Origin: Comamonas avium
GTDB taxonomy: Bacteria > Pseudomonadota > Gammaproteobacteria > Burkholderiales > Burkholderiaceae_C
NCBI RefSeq assembly: GCF_014836675.1
Contig: NZ_JACSQK010000001.1
Coordinates: 1-32,981, forward strand
DNA length: 32,981 nt
Reading direction: 5' to 3'
Shown: positions 8,081 through 17,078 of the stretch, piece after piece
How the letters are laid out: each line of letters begins with the position of its first letter
Position numbering within the stretch: position 1 is the first letter of the stretch
Made by a program: the position numbers and the translations under genes
Notes under the pieces: model-generated
Seen by the model: only the letters and a program-made list of their open reading frames with translations
What the model was told of the DNA's origin: nothing
The model's database searches: none

Positions 8081-9742
8081 ATGGCCCAATACGTCTTTTC
8101 GATGAACCACCTGACCAAGACAGTGCCCCCAAAGCGCCAGATCTTGAAGGACATTTCGCTGAGTTTCTTCCCCGGTGCCAAGATCGGCGTGCTGGGCTTG
8201 AATGGTTCCGGCAAGTCTTCGCTGCTGAAGATCATGGCTGGCGTGGACAAGGAGTTCGAAGGCGAAGCCATTCCAATGCAGGGCCTGTCGATCGGTTACC
8301 TGCCCCAAGAGCCGCAGCTCAACCCTGAGCACACGGTGCGCCAGGCGGTGGAAGAGGCCATGGCTGAGGTGAACAACGCCAAGGCGCGTCTGGAAGAAGT
8401 CTACGCAGCCTATGCCGAAGAAGACGCAGACTTTGACGCCCTGGCTGCAGAGCAAGGCGAGCTGGAAGCCATCATCGCTGCCGCAGGCACCGACTCCGAG
8501 CACCAGCTGGAAATTGCTGCTGACGCGCTGCGTCTGCCCGCATGGGACGCCAAGGTAGGCCTGCTGTCTGGTGGTGAAAAGCGCCGCGTGGCGCTGTGCA
8601 AGCTGCTGCTGTCCAAGCCCGACATGCTGCTGCTTGACGAGCCGACCAACCACTTGGACGCTGAGTCTGTGGACTGGCTGGAGCAGTTTCTGCACCGCTT
8701 CTCGGGCACCGTGGTGGCCATTACCCACGACCGCTACTTCCTGGATAACGCCGCCGAGTGGATTTTGGAGCTGGACCGCGGACGCGGCATTCCATACAAG
8801 GGCAACTACTCCGACTGGCTGACTCAAAAGAGCAACCGTCTGGAAACCGAGCAAAAGGGCGAAGAAGCCCGCGCCAAGGCCTTGAAGAAGGAGCTGGAGT
8901 GGGTACGCCAAAATGCCAAGGGTCGCCAAGCCAAGTCCAAGGCACGTATTGCACGCTTCGAAGAGCTGAGCGATTACGAATACCAGCAGCGCAATGAAAC
9001 GCAGGAAATCTTTATTCCTGTGGCAGAGCGCCTGGGTGCCAAGGTTATTGAATTCAACAACGTATCCAAGGCTTTTGGCGACCGTTTGCTGATCGACAAC
9101 CTGTCCATGAACGTGCCGGCTGGCGCGATCGTGGGCATCATCGGCCCTAACGGTGCCGGTAAGTCGACCCTGTTCAAGCTGATCGCGGGCAAGGAGCAGC
9201 CTGATTCCGGTACGGTGGATATTGGCCAGACTGTGAAGATGGCCTTTGTGGACCAGCACCGTGATGATCTGGCCAACGAAAAGACGGTCTGGGAAGACAT
9301 CTCCGGTGGTCTGGACATGATCACTGTGGGCAAGTTCACCATGGCCTCGCGTGCTTACGCCGGACGCTTTAACTTCAACGGACAAGACCAGCAAAAGAAG
9401 GTCGGCAACCTGTCCGGTGGTGAGCGCGGTCGCCTGCACCTGGCCAAAACCCTGATTCAGGGCGGCAACGTGCTGATGCTGGACGAGCCATCCAACGACT
9501 TGGACGTGGAAACATTGCGCGCTTTGGAAGATGCGTTGCTGGAGTACGCAGGCACAGTGATGGTCATCTCGCACGATCGCTGGTTCCTGGACCGTATTGC
9601 CACGCACATCCTGGCTGCTGAAGGTGATTCGCAGTGGGTGTTCTTTGATGGCAACTACCAAGAGTACGAAGCCGACAAGAAAAAGCGTCTGGGCGAAGAG
9701 GGCGCTGCTCCCAAGCGTTTCCGCTACAAGGCACTGAAGTAA
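8081..9742 (+). CDS. ettA: Energy-dependent translational throttle protein EttA (ABC-F)
   Basis: 553 residues. The ATG at 8081 gives MAQYVFSM, matching the N-terminus of E. coli EttA as I recall it; the ribosome site is weak. It is a soluble ABC-F protein with two nucleotide-binding domains and no membrane segment: Walker A GLNGSGKS (39-46), LSGGE (about 161-165), Walker B LLLDEPTNHLD (about 183-193); second Walker A GPNGAGKST near 354, LSGGERGR near 443, LDEPSNDLD near 466. The EttA arm and the charged linker (KELEWVRQNAKGRQAKSKAR) are present. EttA binds the ribosomal E site and, in its ADP-bound form, holds back the first elongation cycle when energy is low. The second Walker B loop reads EPSND where EPTND is usual, a mild change. 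It is divergent from rhlE, another RNA/ribosome gene. Confidence 0.96.
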   Translation: MAQYVFSMNHLTKTVPPKRQILKDISLSFFPGAKIGVLGLNGSGKSSLLKIMAGVDKEFEGEAIPMQGLSIGYLPQEPQLNPEHTVRQAVEEAMAEVNNAKARLEEVYAAYAEEDADFDALAAEQGELEAIIAAAGTDSEHQLEIAADALRLPAWDAKVGLLSGGEKRRVALCKLLLSKPDMLLLDEPTNHLDAESVDWLEQFLHRFSGTVVAITHDRYFLDNAAEWILELDRGRGIPYKGNYSDWLTQKSNRLETEQKGEEARAKALKKELEWVRQNAKGRQAKSKARIARFEELSDYEYQQRNETQEIFIPVAERLGAKVIEFNNVSKAFGDRLLIDNLSMNVPAGAIVGIIGPNGAGKSTLFKLIAGKEQPDSGTVDIGQTVKMAFVDQHRDDLANEKTVWEDISGGLDMITVGKFTMASRAYAGRFNFNGQDQQKKVGNLSGGERGRLHLAKTLIQGGNVLMLDEPSNDLDVETLRALEDALLEYAGTVMVISHDRWFLDRIATHILAAEGDSQWVFFDGNYQEYEADKKKRLGEEGAAPKRFRYKALK

Positions 9743-9763
9743 TTATCTTCAGCAGTGCTTGAC

Positions 9764-9794
9764 AAAAAAGGGCTCCGAATGGAGCCCTTTTTTT
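9764..9794 (+). terminator. Rho-independent terminator after ettA
   Basis: AAAAAAGGGCTCC (9764-9776), a GAAT loop and the perfect complementary arm (9781-9793), ending in seven T. It starts 22 bases after the ettA stop. Confidence 0.92.
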
Positions 9795-9935
9795 CTGTGC
9801 GACCGGCATGGGTGCGGGCTTCGTCAATCGCGTGGACTGGGTAAACCCCAGATCAATAGTCATTACATGGTTTGTATATTGACTTTTTTGACGCAAGTCA
9901 ACGTAATAAGAAGTTGCAAGCTGGGAGCGTTTCTG

Positions 9936-10925
9936 ATGTCTTTTTCTGGTCTTTTTCAGCGTCGCCGTGTGGCGCAAATGGGCGTGGGTTTGCTGGCTGC
10001 CAGCGCGTTGGCGGTGTTTGCACAAAACAGTTACCCCAGCAAGCCTGTGCGTATCGTGGTGGGCTTTTCAGCGGGTGGCACCACCGACGTGGTGGCACGC
10101 ATCATGGCCAAGGAGCTGACACAGTCACTGGGGCAGAGTTTCATCATTGAAAACCGCCCGGGTGGTGGCAGCAATATTGCCACCGAGGTGGTCAAGGCCG
10201 CCGATCCTGATGGCTACACCTTGCTGTTTGTGGCCGTGACCAGCGCCATCAACCAGACGCTGTACCCCAAGATCAAGTTTGATTTGAACCGCGATTTTGA
10301 AGCGGTGGCGCTCGGTGCCAAGGTGCCCAATATTTTGGTGGTGCACCCCAGCGTGCCAGCCAATAACGTCAAGGAATTCATTGAGTGGGCGCGCACGAAT
10401 GATGACAAGATTGCCTATGCCTCTTCGGGCAGTGGCACATCGATTCACATGGCCGGCGAGATGTTCAAGGTGCGCACGGGTCTGAAAACACAGCACGTGC
10501 CTTACAAGGGCAGCGCCCCTGCAGTGACGGATTTGATCGGCGGGCAGGTGCAGTTCATGTTTGACAACATGCCAGCCTCTTGGCCGCATGTGCAGTCGGG
10601 CAAGCTCAAGGCGCTGGCTGTGACGACCAAAACCCGCTCACCTTCGGCACCCAATGTGCCTACGCTGGAAGAAAGTGGTGTGGCACCGTTTGATGTGACC
10701 TCGTGGTTCGGCCTGATTGCACCCAAGGGCACACCTAAAGAGGTGGTGGACAAGCTCAATCTGGTGATGAACCAGGCGTTTGACAAACCTGAAGTGAAGC
10801 TGGCTTACGAAAAACTGGGCGCCGTGGCAGAAAAGAACAGCCCCAAGGATTTCAGCAACTTCATCCGCCAGGAGGTGAGCACATGGGCGCCTGTGGTGAA
10901 GGCTTCTGGAGCCACTGTGGATTAA
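9936..10925 (+). CDS. Bug-family (TctC-like) tripartite tricarboxylate transporter binding protein
   Basis: 329 residues from the ATG at 9936, preceded by GGGAG at 9923-9927; the frame is open further upstream, but only this start gives a signal peptide (RRR at 9-11, hydrophobic 14-28, cleavage after AVFA). The mature part opens with YPSKPVRIVVGFSAGGTTDVVAR, the Bug hallmark around the ligand pocket, followed by IIENRPGGGSNIA, DGYTLL, YASSGSGTSIHMAGEMF and VPYKGSAPAVTDLIGGQVQFMFDN. These periplasmic proteins bind small organic acids, amino acids or their amides in a Venus-flytrap fold and hand them to a TctAB membrane pair. No tctA or tctB is nearby, so it is an orphan, as is common in Burkholderiales. 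It follows the ettA terminator and is transcribed alone. The ligand cannot be predicted. Confidence 0.93.
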   Translation: MSFSGLFQRRRVAQMGVGLLAASALAVFAQNSYPSKPVRIVVGFSAGGTTDVVARIMAKELTQSLGQSFIIENRPGGGSNIATEVVKAADPDGYTLLFVAVTSAINQTLYPKIKFDLNRDFEAVALGAKVPNILVVHPSVPANNVKEFIEWARTNDDKIAYASSGSGTSIHMAGEMFKVRTGLKTQHVPYKGSAPAVTDLIGGQVQFMFDNMPASWPHVQSGKLKALAVTTKTRSPSAPNVPTLEESGVAPFDVTSWFGLIAPKGTPKEVVDKLNLVMNQAFDKPEVKLAYEKLGAVAEKNSPKDFSNFIRQEVSTWAPVVKASGATVD

Positions 10926-11242
10926 TGGCCTTGTAGCGGCGGCCTGAAAAACGACTCCACCCCTGAGATGCATCACCGCTTTGAGCGGCCGTAGTCTGTG
11001 CCATGTCAGTGGTGGTGCGTATATTTTTGAACCCCATTCTGCGAGGTGCTGGGGTGAAAGTTCAGGCTGGGTTTTTTAAAAGTGAGCGCCTGACGCTTGC
11101 TGTATATGGCTTTTCATATGATTTATATGTGAAAGGCTTGTTCAGTAAGCGATAGGTGCTCTTTTTTTATTTAGAAAATAAAGCTGCGCTGCATTGACAT
11201 CAGTCGCAGGAACCGTTTCAGATTGCGCTGCCAATCGTGGGT
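10926..11242. other. Intergenic region between convergent genes
   Basis: 317 bases with no gene. It contains an imperfect AT-rich dyad around 11111-11135 (TTTCATAT facing ATATGTGAAA) and a weak AT hairpin at 11166-11182 (TTTATTT/AAATAAA). No strong GC hairpin with a T-run was found, so termination of the flanking genes is not explained by an intrinsic terminator. Confidence 0.4.
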
Positions 11243-12286
11243 TCATTCATTGCGCTCACCCCGCATGCTGTGGTGGTTCAGCTCCTGCCAGCTGGGCAGT
11301 ACGGTTTGCTGGGGTACGGGCATGGATTGCGCCAGCAGCACGGCGCGTGCCGTGGCAATGGCCACCACTTCGGCGGCCATGGTGGACAGCGTCATCATGC
11401 CCAGCGTTTGGCCACTTTGGCCGGTAGCCAGTGCAAACAGCGTGTCGCCGTCGCTCATGGTGTGCACGGGGTTGATGCTGCGGGCCAGCCCATCGTGCGC
11501 GGTGACGGCCATTCGGTGGGCCTGGGGCTTGGTCAGGACGGCGTCGGTGGCCACCACGCCAATCGTGGTGTTGCTCCCCGCCAAAATGGGTTGCGGCTCT
11601 AGGCCATGCAGCAAGGCATCACGCGCATTGAGCAGCGCTTGACCATCGGGGGTGCGCGCACCAGCAAGCAACTGGCCGGTGTAAGGGTTGAAAACGTCAC
11701 CCAGTGCGTTGCAGGCCACCAGCGCACCTACCGTCACTCCACGCACGGTCAGGCTGGCAGTGCCAATACCGCCCTTCATGGCGCGCTGCCAGCCAAAAAT
11801 CTTGCCAATCACCGCTCCGGCACCGGCTCCAACACTGCCCTCTGCCGGGCGTGCGCTGGATGCGGCCTGGCAGGCTGCATAGCCAGCAGCGGCATCTGGA
11901 CGGATTTTCATATCGCCCAGCATCACATCAAACAGCACGGCAGCAGGCACCAGCGGAATGCGGCCCACCCCGATGTTCAGCCCCGCGCCTTGCTCCTCCA
12001 GCCAGCGCACTGCGCCGGTGGCGCTGTCCAAGCCCCAGGCGCTGCCACCGGCCAGCACAATGCCGTGGACGGTCTGCACCAGATTGCTGGGGTGCAGCAA
12101 GTCTGTTTCGCGGGTGCCGGGTGCCGCACCGCGCACATCCACACCGGCGACGGCGCCTTCGGGGCACAGCACCACGCTGCAGCCTGTGGGGCGCTGCTGG
12201 CTGGTGAAGTGGCCAACGGTGATGCCTTGCACACGGGCAATATGCCCATCGTGATTCAAGAGGTGGGTGTGGGTGCTGTCTGTCAA
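11243..12286 (-). CDS. P1 family (S58, DmpA-like) peptidase
   Basis: 347 residues starting with TTG at 12286. The start is decided by GGGAGG on the minus strand (12293-12298) six bases upstream and by the lack of an ATG before residue 122. Family landmarks: GITVGHFT at 21-28, TGCSVVL at 34-40, LAGGSAWGLD at 78-87, MKGGIGTAS at 170-178, and SNTTIGVVATDA at 238-249, where DmpA-type enzymes self-cleave and expose an N-terminal Ser/Thr nucleophile (Thr240 or Thr241 here). Members release D- or beta-amino acids from small peptides or amides. There is no signal peptide, so it is cytosolic. It is divergent from a MetQ-like binding protein with 168 bases between them, so uptake and cleavage of an amino-acid derivative could be linked; that is inference. 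Confidence 0.88.
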   Translation of the reverse strand: MTDSTHTHLLNHDGHIARVQGITVGHFTSQQRPTGCSVVLCPEGAVAGVDVRGAAPGTRETDLLHPSNLVQTVHGIVLAGGSAWGLDSATGAVRWLEEQGAGLNIGVGRIPLVPAAVLFDVMLGDMKIRPDAAAGYAACQAASSARPAEGSVGAGAGAVIGKIFGWQRAMKGGIGTASLTVRGVTVGALVACNALGDVFNPYTGQLLAGARTPDGQALLNARDALLHGLEPQPILAGSNTTIGVVATDAVLTKPQAHRMAVTAHDGLARSINPVHTMSDGDTLFALATGQSGQTLGMMTLSTMAAEVVAIATARAVLLAQSMPVPQQTVLPSWQELNHHSMRGERNE

Positions 12287-12327
12287 GCTGTGCCTCCCTC
12301 GGAGAAGATGGTTTTATGCTGATATGA

Positions 12328-12351
12328 GAATAAACAGATGGTGTTTTATTC
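12328..12351. promoter_or_regulatory. AT-rich inverted repeat between the divergent peptidase and metQ-like genes
   Basis: GAATAAA (12328-12334) and TTTATTC (12345-12351) form a perfect 7+7 repeat with a 10-base spacer. It lies in the only shared promoter region of the two divergent genes, 42 bases from the peptidase start and 104 bases from metQ, so it is a candidate operator. Confidence 0.4.
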
Positions 12352-12454
12352 TTTAGGGCTTACCCTTGCCTGCACCATACTCACCGCACTTGACGGCGTG
12401 GCGCTGCGCGCATTTTGACGCATGCCCACGTTCATTCATCTCAGGGAGTTAATC

Positions 12455-13297
12455 ATGTCTGATCGCTTTTTCTTCAAGGCTGGTGCTGACCGCCGCGCTG
12501 TATTGACTGCTGCTGTGCTGGCCATGGCGGGTGTGCTGGCTGCGCCAGCGATGGCGCAGGATGCAGCCAAGAAAAATCTGCGCATTGGTGCCACCGCAGG
12601 CTCCAACTACGACTTGCTGCAAGAAGGCATCGTGCCCCAGCTCAAGGCCAAGGGCTATACGGTCAAGCTCATTGAGTTCAATGACTATGTGCAGCCCAAT
12701 CTGGCATTGAGCGATGGGTCACTGGACGCCAATTTCTTCCAGCACCGCGCCTACTTTGACCAGTTCACCAAAGACCGCAAGCTGGCCCTCAGCGCGATTG
12801 CCCAAGGCCCTGTGGCCCCGATGGGTGTGTACTCCAAGAAGTTCAAGAGCCTCAATGAACTCAAATCTGGTGCCCGCGTGGCCCTGCCCAATGACCCCAG
12901 CAATCTGGCGCGTGCCTTGCTGGTGCTGCAAAACGCTGGCCTTATCAAGATCAAAGCTGGTGTGAACCCGGCGCGCGTTTCTGAGCTGGATCTGGCTGAA
13001 AACCCGCACAAGCTCAAGTTCCTGCCTCTGGATGCCGCACATCTGCCCCGCGCGCTGGAAGATGCTGACTTTGTGGTGGTGAATGGCAACTTCGCCATCT
13101 CTTCCGGTCTGAAGCTGCAAGAGGCTGTGGTGCTGGAGAAAACCCCTGATCAGTACCTGAACGTTGTGGCTGTGAAGACCGGCAACGAAACCACCCAGTG
13201 GGCCAAGGATCTTGCCGAAGCCTACCGCTCACCAGCATTCAAGCAGGTGGTTGATACCAAGTTTGTGGGTTACATGAAGCCTGCTGCTTTGCAGTGA
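12455..13297 (+). CDS. MetQ/NlpA-family substrate-binding protein, copy 1
   Basis: 280 residues from the ATG at 12455, with AGGGAG at 12443-12448. Residues 1-34 are a signal peptide with an Arg pair at 13-14, cleaved after APAMA; there is no lipobox Cys, unlike E. coli MetQ. The mature protein shows the NlpA/MetQ pattern: IGATAGSNYDLLQ, VKLIEFNDYVQPN, LDANFFQHRAYFD, GPVAPMGVYS, VALPNDPSNLARAL, VNGNFAISSGL. Family members bind methionine or related amino acids for the MetNI ABC importer. No metN or metI is in the window, so its partner lies elsewhere. It is strikingly similar to the gene at 19322. A terminator follows. The ligand may not be methionine, because the sulfur-pathway context is missing. 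Confidence 0.92.
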   Translation: MSDRFFFKAGADRRAVLTAAVLAMAGVLAAPAMAQDAAKKNLRIGATAGSNYDLLQEGIVPQLKAKGYTVKLIEFNDYVQPNLALSDGSLDANFFQHRAYFDQFTKDRKLALSAIAQGPVAPMGVYSKKFKSLNELKSGARVALPNDPSNLARALLVLQNAGLIKIKAGVNPARVSELDLAENPHKLKFLPLDAAHLPRALEDADFVVVNGNFAISSGLKLQEAVVLEKTPDQYLNVVAVKTGNETTQWAKDLAEAYRSPAFKQVVDTKFVGYMKPAALQ

Positions 13298-13330
13298 TCG
13301 CGATTGCCAGCCATCTGGCGCTGAAGGTAT

Positions 13331-13364
13331 AAAAAAGGGCTGCCAATTTGGCAGCCCTTTTTTT
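13331..13364 (+). terminator. Rho-independent terminator after metQ-like copy 1
   Basis: A 15-base perfect stem: 13331-13345 (AAAAAAGGGCTGCCA) with 13349-13363, a 3-base loop and a run of seven T. The A-run on the left arm means it could also work leftward for the minus-strand MFS gene ending at 13447. Confidence 0.92.
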
Positions 13365-13446
13365 GCAGATGACAGTCAGCAGGTGCCGGGTGGCTGCTCG
13401 ACAGCCTGAATATCTGGATTCATCTGCGAAGTCGGCGGGCATGTGT

Positions 13447-14916
13447 CTACCGCGTAGGGAGCTTTCTTCGGTTGAGCAGCACCATGCATGCCAGGCCAAA
13501 GAGCATGACGGCCACAAGCGCGCTCACCCACGTGAATGAGGCTTCAAAAGCTTGCATGGCGCTGGCCAGTGCCTGGCTTGCGCCCGGGTGCGCCTGTACG
13601 TAGGTGTGGGCTTCATCCAGACTGCTGCCCGCCATGTGGGACAGCCCCATTTCTTGCACATTCGCAACGTAGACGGCTGTCATGATGGAGCCAAATATGG
13701 TGACACCAAAGCCCCCGCCAAACTCATAGGCCACACCTTCCACAGAGCCGGCCATGCCTGCACGGTCTTCAGCCACATTGCTCATGACCAGGGTGCTGGA
13801 TGCCGTGAGGCTGGAGCCAATGCCGATGCCGCACAAGGCCAGGATCAGCACCTGCGCCCAGACACTGGCGTCACGCAAGAGCATGTAGCCCGCGATGCCC
13901 AGCGCCGTCATGCACAGACCCGCAACAATCACCCGCACGCTGCCCACCCGGCCAATCAAGGCCCCTGCCAGCGGGCCTGCGAAGAACGACCCCAGCGAAA
14001 TCGGCAGCACAAAGGCACCAGCCTCTAATGGGCTCTTGCCCGCGACCAGCTGCAGGCGCTGGCTCAACACCAGCTCAAAGCCAATCAGCGTCATGGAAGC
14101 AATCAGCGCCACCAGCATGCCGGTGGCAATCGGTGCAGCACAAAGCAGGCGCAAATCAATGAGCGGGCGAGGAATGCGCAGCTGCCGGCGAATGAATACG
14201 GCCAGCAGCATGGCCCCCAAAAGCAGTGCAGACCATGCCAGCAGGCTGTGGCTGTCGGGCTTGGCGAACTCTTTGATGCCATAGGCCAAGGCGATGATGC
14301 CCAGCATGCTTTGCCAGCAGCTGGCAAGGTCGATGGTGATGTCTGGGTTACCGGCCCGGACAGGCACATAGTGCAGCGCCAGCAAGGTCGCCACGCCAAT
14401 GATGGGCACATTGATCAAAAACACCGAGCCCCACCAAAAGTGCTCCAAAAGCGCGCCGCCAAGCAATGGGCCAATAGCTGCCCCGCCAGAAGCAATGGCT
14501 GCCCAGATACCAATGGCCAGCGCCAGCTCTTTGGGATCCTGAAAACTGGTGCGGATGATGGCAATGGTTGCAGGCATCATGGCTGCACCGCCCACAGCCA
14601 GCAGTGCACGCGCTGCAATCAGCATGGCTGCAGTCGGTGCAAAGGCGGCCAGCATGGAGGCCACACCAAACGTGACCATGCCAAAGATAAACACGCGGCG
14701 GTGGCCCAGGCGGTCCCCCAGCGCCCCCATCACAGGCATCAAGCCTGCCATCACGAGCGAGTAAGCGTTCAGGATCCACAATTTATCTGAAGCTGTCGTG
14801 TGCAAGGCTTGCGCCAAGCTGGGCAGCGCGGTGTACAGCACGGTCATGTCAATCACGACCAGGAACAGCGCTGCAGAAACAATCGCCAGAGTTAGCCATC
14901 GGCTCTGGAACTTCAT
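13447..14916 (-). CDS. MFS drug exporter, 14-helix DHA2 type (SmvA/QacA-like)
   Basis: 489 residues from the ATG at 14916, which has GAGGAA on the minus strand (14921-14926) at good spacing; an in-frame TTG four codons earlier is rejected. It has about 14 hydrophobic helices. Typical motifs: D1-type VVIDMTVLYTALP near 24-36, motif A GALGDRLGHRRVF near 68-80, motif C-like GGAAIGPLLGG near 150, and FLINVPI. The order and wording follow the methyl-viologen/biguanide exporter SmvA and QacA, proton-driven exporters of quaternary and other cationic biocides. The substrate is inferred from family only. The divergent TetR gene 76 bases away is the likely repressor, as with smvA/smvR. It ends facing the metQ terminator, which may stop both transcripts. 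Confidence 0.92.
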   Translation of the reverse strand: MKFQSRWLTLAIVSAALFLVVIDMTVLYTALPSLAQALHTTASDKLWILNAYSLVMAGLMPVMGALGDRLGHRRVFIFGMVTFGVASMLAAFAPTAAMLIAARALLAVGGAAMMPATIAIIRTSFQDPKELALAIGIWAAIASGGAAIGPLLGGALLEHFWWGSVFLINVPIIGVATLLALHYVPVRAGNPDITIDLASCWQSMLGIIALAYGIKEFAKPDSHSLLAWSALLLGAMLLAVFIRRQLRIPRPLIDLRLLCAAPIATGMLVALIASMTLIGFELVLSQRLQLVAGKSPLEAGAFVLPISLGSFFAGPLAGALIGRVGSVRVIVAGLCMTALGIAGYMLLRDASVWAQVLILALCGIGIGSSLTASSTLVMSNVAEDRAGMAGSVEGVAYEFGGGFGVTIFGSIMTAVYVANVQEMGLSHMAGSSLDEAHTYVQAHPGASQALASAMQAFEASFTWVSALVAVMLFGLACMVLLNRRKLPTR

Positions 14917-14926
14917 ACGATTCCTC

Positions 14927-14973
14927 AATACAATTATTTAAATACAATCGTATTTTAATGCGGGCGTATTTTT
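14927..14973. promoter_or_regulatory. Probable TetR operator region between exporter and regulator
   Basis: The 76-base gap holds AAATAC (14940-14945) facing GTATTT (14950-14955) across four bases. AATACAAT occurs directly twice (14927-14934 and 14941-14948), and another GTATTTTT lies at 14966-14973. Repeated GTATTT/AAATAC half-sites in a divergent TetR-transporter gap are what a TetR operator looks like. Confidence 0.65.
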
Positions 14974-14992
14974 ATTTTTTGGAAAAGACAAT

Positions 14993-15511
14993 ATGGGAAG
15001 AAAGCCATCGATTGACAAAGCCAGTCTGCTGGACGCAGCGGAGCACATCATTCGCACACGTGGTGCGGGAGCGCTGTCGTTCGATGCCATTGCCAAAGCG
15101 GCCAAGGTGAGCAAGGGTGGCGTGCAAAGTGCGTTTGGTACCAAGGAAGCGCTGCTTACGGCGCTGTATGAACACCTGGACAGCGGTTATGAAGCACGTT
15201 TTAACGCCGCCAAGCTGGCAGGCGCTTCTTGCGTGGCGGCCTATGTCGATGCCGTCACCACTGCAGACACCGCAGTGAACCAGCGCATTGGGACCATGTC
15301 GCTGGCAATGAGCCAGGAGCCTGAAAGCCGTGAGTACCTGCGCAAATGGTATGCCGAAAGTTTTCCCGATCTCTCTGCCGCCACGCCTGAAGGCCAGCAA
15401 GAAATTTTGCGGCTGTGCGCTTTGGAGGGGGCGCTGATGCTGCGTTCAATGAACTTGCTGCCTTTGCCAGAACAAGCATGGAGCCAGCTTTTTACGCAGT
15501 TGCGCAGCTAA
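14993..15511 (+). CDS. TetR/AcrR-family transcriptional regulator
   Basis: 172 residues, ATG at 14993 with a modest GGAAAAG site. N-terminal helix-turn-helix at about 10-55: LLDAAEHIIRTRGAGALSFDAIAKAAKVSKGGVQSAFGTKEALLTALYEH, the classic TetR pattern, although the usual Tyr-Phe after SKGG is replaced by Gln-Ser-Ala-Phe. The C-terminal ligand domain (60-172) is short and alpha-helical, like the TetR_C domains of biocide sensors. It is divergent from the SmvA-like exporter and presumably binds the AAATAC/GTATTT sites between them, repressing both genes until an exported compound binds. The exact inducer is unknown. Confidence 0.9.
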   Translation: MGRKPSIDKASLLDAAEHIIRTRGAGALSFDAIAKAAKVSKGGVQSAFGTKEALLTALYEHLDSGYEARFNAAKLAGASCVAAYVDAVTTADTAVNQRIGTMSLAMSQEPESREYLRKWYAESFPDLSAATPEGQQEILRLCALEGALMLRSMNLLPLPEQAWSQLFTQLRS

Positions 15512-15566
15512 ATCGTGCACGGTCCTGCTGCTGCGGGCCATGGCCTTCAAGAGCGTCAGTGCATGC

Positions 15567-15604
15567 AAAAAGCGCCTGTGGCCAAAACCACAGGCGCTTT
15601 TTTT
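15567..15604. terminator. Bidirectional terminator between tetR and pntB
   Basis: AAAAAGCGCCTGTGG (15567-15581) pairs perfectly with 15588-15602 across a 6-base loop, with seven T on plus and five T on minus. It separates convergent genes ending at 15511 and 15633. Confidence 0.9.
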
Positions 15605-15632
15605 GACTGGCTACGTTGAGTGCCGCAGCAAA

Positions 15633-17048
15633 TCAAGCACGCAAGGCAGTCAGCACCTCGTCGAGCATCTTCTTGGCATCGCCAAACAGCATTCGGTTGT
15701 TTTCTTTGTAGAACAGGGGGTTGTCTACGCCGGCGTAGCCAGAGGCCATGGAGCGCTTCATCACGATGGAGTGCTTGGCCTTCCACACTTCCAGCACCGG
15801 CATGCCAGCAATGGGGCTGTCAGGGTCGTCCAGCGCGCTGGGGTTCACGATGTCGTTGGCGCCAATCACCATGGCCACGTCGGCTTGGGGGAAGTCGGCG
15901 TTGATCTCGTCCATCTCCATCACGATGTCGTAAGGCACTTTGGCTTCGGCCAGCAGCACGTTCATGTGACCAGGCATGCGACCTGCCACGGGGTGGATGG
16001 CAAACTCCACCTGCACGCCTTTTTCGCGCAATGTTTTAGTGATTTCGTACACGGTGTGCTGGGCCTGGGCCACCGCCATGCCATAGCCGGGCACGATGAT
16101 GACACGCTTGGCATCGCGCAGCAGCTCGGCAGTTTCGGCACTGGTGACGGGCACTACTTCGCCTTGTGGCTCAGCGGCCGCACCATCTGCTGCCTTTTTC
16201 TTGGGTGCGCCGGAGCCAAAGCCACCGGCAATCACGCTGATGAAGTTGCGGTTCATGGCCTGGCACATGATGTAGCTGAGGATGGCGCCGGACGAACCCA
16301 CCAGTGCCCCGGTGATGATCAGCAGATCGTTACCCAGCATGAAGCCGGTAGCCGCAGCAGCCCAGCCGGAGTAGCTGTTGAGCATGGACACCACGACGGG
16401 CATGTCCGCACCGCCAATGGCCATCACCATGTGTACACCAAACAGCAGGGCTATCACGGTCATGATGACCAGCGCGGGCATGCCGGCTTGTACGGTGGGG
16501 GCCTGCATGAATGCATAACCAAAGTAGATGACGATCAGCAGCGCTGCCAGGTTCAGCCAGTGGCGCGCAGGCAGCAACAGGGGCTTGCCGCCAATCTTGC
16601 CGTTGAGCTTGCCAAACGCAATCAGCGAGCCAGAGAACGTGACTGCACCGATCAAGATGCCGATGTAAATTTCCATCTCATGGATGGCTTTTTCTGCGCC
16701 TTCCAGCTGGATCGACGTGTCGACATAGCTGGCAAAGCCCACCAGACAGGCGGCCAGACCGACCAGGCTGTGCATCAAGGCAACCAGCTCGGGCATCTGA
16801 GTCATCTTCACGGTTTTGGCTGCATACAAGCCAATGCCGCCACCCACGACCAGCGCCGCCACAATCCAGGCGAAGCCGTCGGCGGTCACGCGTGGGCCAA
16901 ACACGGTGGCCAAAATGGCCAGTGCCATGCCCAGCATGCCAAACAGGTTGCCACGGCGTGAGGTTTCCGGGTTGGACAGGCCGCCCAGACTCAAGATAAA
17001 CAGAATGGCCGCACCGAGGTAGGCGACCGTTGCAAGACTTTGGGACAT
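15633..17048 (-). CDS. pntB: NAD(P) transhydrogenase subunit beta
   Basis: 471 residues. GAGGAA about nine bases upstream supports the ATG at 17048. The first 270 residues form about nine membrane helices (domain II half), with conserved polar patches such as [16 protein letters not shown] and the GxN-containing [33 protein letters not shown]. From about 300 the soluble domain III binds NADP(H), with [15 protein letters not shown] (GYGMAVA 321-327), [23 protein letters not shown] and [11 protein letters not shown]. With PntA it couples proton entry to hydride transfer from NADH to NADP+, supplying NADPH for biosynthesis and redox defence. It lies 30 bases after pntA, a clear operon. Length and motifs are normal. 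Confidence 0.97.
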   Translation of the reverse strand: MSQSLATVAYLGAAILFILSLGGLSNPETSRRGNLFGMLGMALAILATVFGPRVTADGFAWIVAALVVGGGIGLYAAKTVKMTQMPELVALMHSLVGLAACLVGFASYVDTSIQLEGAEKAIHEMEIYIGILIGAVTFSGSLIAFGKLNGKIGGKPLLLPARHWLNLAALLIVIYFGYAFMQAPTVQAGMPALVIMTVIALLFGVHMVMAIGGADMPVVVSMLNSYSGWAAAATGFMLGNDLLIITGALVGSSGAILSYIMCQAMNRNFISVIAGGFGSGAPKKKAADGAAAEPQGEVVPVTSAETAELLRDAKRVIIVPGYGMAVAQAQHTVYEITKTLREKGVQVEFAIHPVAGRMPGHMNVLLAEAKVPYDIVMEMDEINADFPQADVAMVIGANDIVNPSALDDPDSPIAGMPVLEVWKAKHSIVMKRSMASGYAGVDNPLFYKENNRMLFGDAKKMLDEVLTALRA

Positions 17049-17078
17049 TGAAATTCTTTCCTCTTGTTGTTCTTCGGG

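Noticed and set aside
8057..9661. A 534-codon minus-strand frame opposite ettA
   Set aside because: Antisense shadow of a strongly recognised ABC-F gene.
15540..16961. A 473-codon plus-strand frame opposite pntB
   Set aside because: Antisense shadow; His/Gln-rich composition typical of reversed membrane-protein codons.
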